Below are positions 61,724 through 64,000 of a DNA stretch of 64,000 nt, piece by piece. Below the pieces are notes generated by a model that was not told the DNA's origin, did not search any database, and saw nothing but the letters and a program-made list of their open reading frames with translations. Both the position numbers and the translations under genes were made by a program. Origin of the DNA: Elusimicrobiales bacterium (GTDB lineage: Bacteria; Elusimicrobiota; Elusimicrobia; Elusimicrobiales; Elusimicrobiaceae); NCBI GenBank assembly GCA_041651175.1, contig JBAZJT010000007.1, forward strand, positions 46,416 through 110,415, given 5' to 3'. Position 1 is the stretch's first letter. Every line of letters begins with the position of its first letter.

Positions 61724-62329
61724 TTATTCTCTTTTATAATGCTTGAAATACTCCTCAACTTTTTTGGCCATTTTTTTATTGCGGTATATCGGCAAAATAT
61801 CAAAAACCTTATCCCAATCCAAAACATCCAACTGGTCAAAGTGATAATCCTTGCTGATATAAATTCTGTCCAAAAACGCCCGCTCTTTTGTTGCGGTGGC
61901 GATATCGTTTGGATGTTCAATTCCAATCGTGTTGCTCAAAACATAATCCTTCATGCGCAAAAACGATATTTTCTGCCCGTCGACCTCTATTTCCCGTGTG
62001 ACATAAGAAGCAACAAAGATGTTCCCGTAATACTGAAAATTCACTCCGGCGCGGGTTAACACCGTTTCAAAGCTGATGTAGGAGGGTGTATAGATTCGGG
62101 TAGCCAACTCAAACCTGTCATAATTCTTGTCTTTGGCATAAATGCCTCGATGGATTCTGATTAATTTCCCGTTTTTTGCATAGCTGCTCAATCTTATCCG
62201 GATATTGACTTCCCTGTTTTCAGCCCATAGCAAAGCGATGTCTTTTATGGAAAAGACAGTTTTGGGCGACCGCAACAAAATCTCAAGATATCGGCCTTTC
62301 GCCGGTTTTATATCCATATATCTACCCAT
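61724..62329 (-). CDS. AbiEi-type transcriptional-regulator antitoxin
   Basis: 201 residues from this start. N-terminal winged-helix part (FSIKDIALLWAENREVNIRIRLSSYAKNGKLIRIHRGIYAKD) and a C-terminal domain (ELATRIYTPSYISFETVL ... KERAFLDRIY) as in AbiEi antitoxins, which repress their own operon. A TATAAT at 62339-62334 overlaps the first in-frame ATG (62335), so a start at 62329 (4 bp after it) or 62317 is more likely. Confidence 0.82.
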   Translation of the reverse strand: MGRYMDIKPAKGRYLEILLRSPKTVFSIKDIALLWAENREVNIRIRLSSYAKNGKLIRIHRGIYAKDKNYDRFELATRIYTPSYISFETVLTRAGVNFQYYGNIFVASYVTREIEVDGQKISFLRMKDYVLSNTIGIEHPNDIATATKERAFLDRIYISKDYHFDQLDVLDWDKVFDILPIYRNKKMAKKVEEYFKHYKRE

Positions 62330-62438
62330 AGTCATTATAAAACATACTTGCAGTAAAATTATACGCTATTCCAACAAATGAAAGCAAGACCGGATGCAGC
62401 CTTCTCCGGTCTTTTGAACGATTGCGCCCAAACCAAAG

Positions 62439-63227
62439 CTACATTTCGATACTTTCCCGCTTTTCTGGGGCGACAGAATCCGGACGGCCAGTCCAGTCCC
62501 AAATAGTGTCATTTTGGTCGCGGATTGGCGTTTCGCACAAATTTTTGTTGAATATCGAGATACACACCCAGTTTTGGGGGAGCGGAACTGGTTTTCTTGG
62601 GCCTGTGGCGCGCCTTTTCGGTATCGTAACACCCGGCACCAACAATTCCCGCGGCAGGGGCCGTTGGTATGTCGTGCAGGTCGGGCTAACCCGTATGCCT
62701 ACGATTTCCGGTTTTGCCCCGAGCACGGGCAAGTTCTCCGCTATCAAAAAGACGTAAAAATGGGGGTTCCCATCGGCATCGAGAATGACCCTCGCCTTGA
62801 GTTTGCCCAAGCGCAACAATTTATTTACCGTCATCTTTCCGACTTCGTAAAGATTCGTCAACCCATCCATCGAATACCAGCCAGCGTCATCGTGGCAGAC
62901 TTCCGGCGGAACCACGCCGTCATCTACCGCCTTTTGGCACAGCATGCATTTGGGATCATTATGATCAAACCAACTGGCATCCCCGCTAACGTGGTCGCCG
63001 CAGATGCGGCACCGGTAAGTTTCCGTTAAATGGAATCCTTTGGGTTCGCTTTTCAGACGTTCAAGCAGGGCCTGCCGCTTTAACTCGAAGCTGCGCATAA
63101 GCTCACAAAGTCTTTCGCGCCTTTCTATAGCTTTGCACACCTCCTCATCGGTGAATTCGTGACCATACTCGGCTTCCAGCCGTTTTCTGGCAGCCTCGAA
63201 ATCTTTGTCTTTTGCGGTTAATTCCAT
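62439..63227 (-). CDS. Accessory zinc-ribbon protein
   Basis: 262 residues, unrecognised. N-terminal ~60 charged and helical (coiled-coil-like), a zinc site from CRICGDH (~72) to CMLCQKA (~93), then SMDGLTNLYEVGKMTVNKLLRLGKLKARVILDADG, which looks like a MerR/excisionase-type helix-turn-helix. The C-terminal part is Pro/Arg-rich. AGGGGGGG 5 bp before the ATG. Divergent from the fic fragment and sharing its operator region. Probably mobile-element cargo. Confidence 0.65.
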   Translation of the reverse strand: MELTAKDKDFEAARKRLEAEYGHEFTDEEVCKAIERRERLCELMRSFELKRQALLERLKSEPKGFHLTETYRCRICGDHVSGDASWFDHNDPKCMLCQKAVDDGVVPPEVCHDDAGWYSMDGLTNLYEVGKMTVNKLLRLGKLKARVILDADGNPHFYVFLIAENLPVLGAKPEIVGIRVSPTCTTYQRPLPRELLVPGVTIPKRRATGPRKPVPLPQNWVCISIFNKNLCETPIRDQNDTIWDWTGRPDSVAPEKRESIEM

Positions 63228-63256
63228 TGTATCCCCCCCTGAAGCTTATGCTTCGG

Positions 63257-63374
63257 TTATATAAGATTCAATGATGGAATGCTACAGCATCGGCTCTTAC
63301 GCCAGCGGGAAGAGAGTTAAACAAAAAACCGGTCCGTAATCTTATATAATCTTATATGGTTGGAATATAGGATT
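63257..63374. promoter_or_regulatory. Operator-like cluster of four 10-bp boxes
   Basis: ATATAAGATT at 63259-63268, its complement AATCTTATAT twice in tandem at 63338-63357, and ATATAGGATT (one mismatch) at 63365-63374, next to the fic ATG. The outer pair forms a 12-bp perfect inverted repeat (63257-63268 with 63338-63349). It lies between divergent genes, so it could bind an autoregulator. Confidence 0.6.
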
Positions 63375-63378
63375 ATAT

Positions 63379-63885
63379 ATGACCCGAAACAAACGATTTG
63401 AGCAAAGACTTGAAAATATCCCTGCCGCCATCTGGAGCAAGTTGGTCCAGATAGACGAGCTGAAAGGCCGCTGGATAGCCGGCGCGCAGCTTAATCCGCA
63501 AGTTCTGGGGCGGCTGAAACGCTCCGTGCTGGTGACCTCCACCGGCGCGTCCACGCGTATCGAAGGCGCACATCTGTCCGATGAGGACGTGGAAAAGCTG
63601 GTGCGCGGCCTCTCGCTGCAGAGATTTCTGAACCGCGACAAGCAGGAAGTCAAAGGATATTACGAACTGCTGGAGAACGTGTTTGACTCGTGGCGGCATA
63701 TAGGCTTCAGCGAGAGCGTGATAAAGCATTTTCACAAAGAGCTTTTGAAATATGCCTGCAAAGATGAGCTTCATCGCGGCGAATACAAGAAAAAAGAGAA
63801 CACCGTAAAAATGGTGAACGCCGACGGAAAACCGATAGCCACGCTTTTTGAGACCACGCCCGCATATCTTACCCTGAAGGTGTAA
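63379..63885 (+). pseudogene. Fic-family protein, N-terminal fragment
   Basis: 168 codons. The Fic N-terminal domain is intact, with the class II inhibitory motif S58-x3-E62-G63 (STRIEG), then the HLSDEDVEKLVRG and NRDKQEVKGYYELLENVF helices. The frame ends (ETTPAYLTLKV, TAA) before any HPFxxGN catalytic loop, so AMP-transferase activity is lost. The stop is supplied by the sequence beginning TGTAAAG at 63881, which looks like an inserted element. Confidence 0.82.
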
Positions 63886-64000
63886 AGTTGCAACCAAAAA
63901 TGACCCATTAGTTGCAACGAAAATTGACCCGCCCTTAATGCATTTTTAACACATTTCCGCTGGTCTGTAAACCTTTGCCAGCCTTTCCTTTTTCTCCTGC
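63881..64000. mobile_element. Probable left end of an IS21-family insertion sequence
   Basis: Begins with TGTAAA and carries two near-identical 20-bp repeats, GTTGCAACCAAAAATGACCC (63887-63906) and GTTGCAACGAAAATTGACCC (63911-63930), 24 bp apart. Multiple terminal repeats after a 5'-TG end are typical of IS21 elements. It interrupts fic. The transposase genes would lie beyond the window. Confidence 0.6.

Noticed and set aside
63331..63378. Attachment site or origin in the AT-rich region before fic
   Set aside because: The repeats look like operator boxes between divergent genes. No integrase, tRNA end or replication gene is seen.

Overview
The window reads as ordinary chromosome of a Gram-negative, fairly GC-rich bacterium. 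Exported lytic transglycosylases, MltG, PilT ATPases and an MFS exporter fit a diderm. Gene content and order (fmt-PASTA-rpe, a NadD-YqeK fusion, an ATP/ADP-translocase-like carrier, CstA, clostripain) would suit Elusimicrobiota or another deep-branching lineage. That placement is a guess that only marker-gene searches could settle. I saw no rRNA, tRNA or CRISPR array.

Layout. 0-18.7 kb is almost all on the minus strand: rpe (cut by the window edge)/PASTA protein/fmt; groES-groEL; a serine/threonine kinase and PP2C phosphatase pair; NAD(P)HX dehydratase, a stand-alone MetH reactivation domain and MetH; then tyrS-FecR-thpR-mltG-priA, mostly coupled by 4-bp stop/start overlaps. 18.7-24.2 kb holds cell-wall enzymes (an L,D-transpeptidase fold protein and two tandem SLT transglycosylases), a methyltransferase and an alanine-aminotransferase-like enzyme. 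24.4-29.7 kb holds a large membrane patatin, two exported proteins and a chagasin-type inhibitor. 29.8-38.3 kb runs MFS exporter, SbcD, YhaN/SbcC-like ATPase, then a coupled carrier/radical-SAM-SPASM/methyltransferase/small lipoprotein operon. 38.6-46.1 kb has an AT-rich PHP gene, an MBL hydrolase, the anhydromuropeptide recycling pair anmK-murQ with a pseudo-hydrolase and ndk, and a C11 protease. 46.6-54.5 kb is one plus-strand operon: nadD-yqeK, LytR_C, pilT, cNMP protein, rsfS, pilT, argS, murI. 54.6-60.6 kb is a minus-strand envelope/carbon group. 61-64 kb is AT-rich accessory DNA: an AbiE pair, a zinc-ribbon protein, and a fic gene broken by what looks like an IS21-type end.

The most interesting signals are regulatory. 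(1) An 18-bp box, TAGGaCTTTTGGCCCATG, lies 20-21 bp upstream of a -10-like element in front of five genes, all encoding exported proteins. (2) At least ten genes have a -10 element, often an extended TGnTAnAAT, ending 5-8 bp before the start codon, which implies leaderless mRNAs. (3) A 160-162-bp inverted-repeat element occurs three times, in both orientations, and its central hairpin shows a compensatory base change. (4) The radical-SAM operon ends in a small atypical lipoprotein that could be its substrate.
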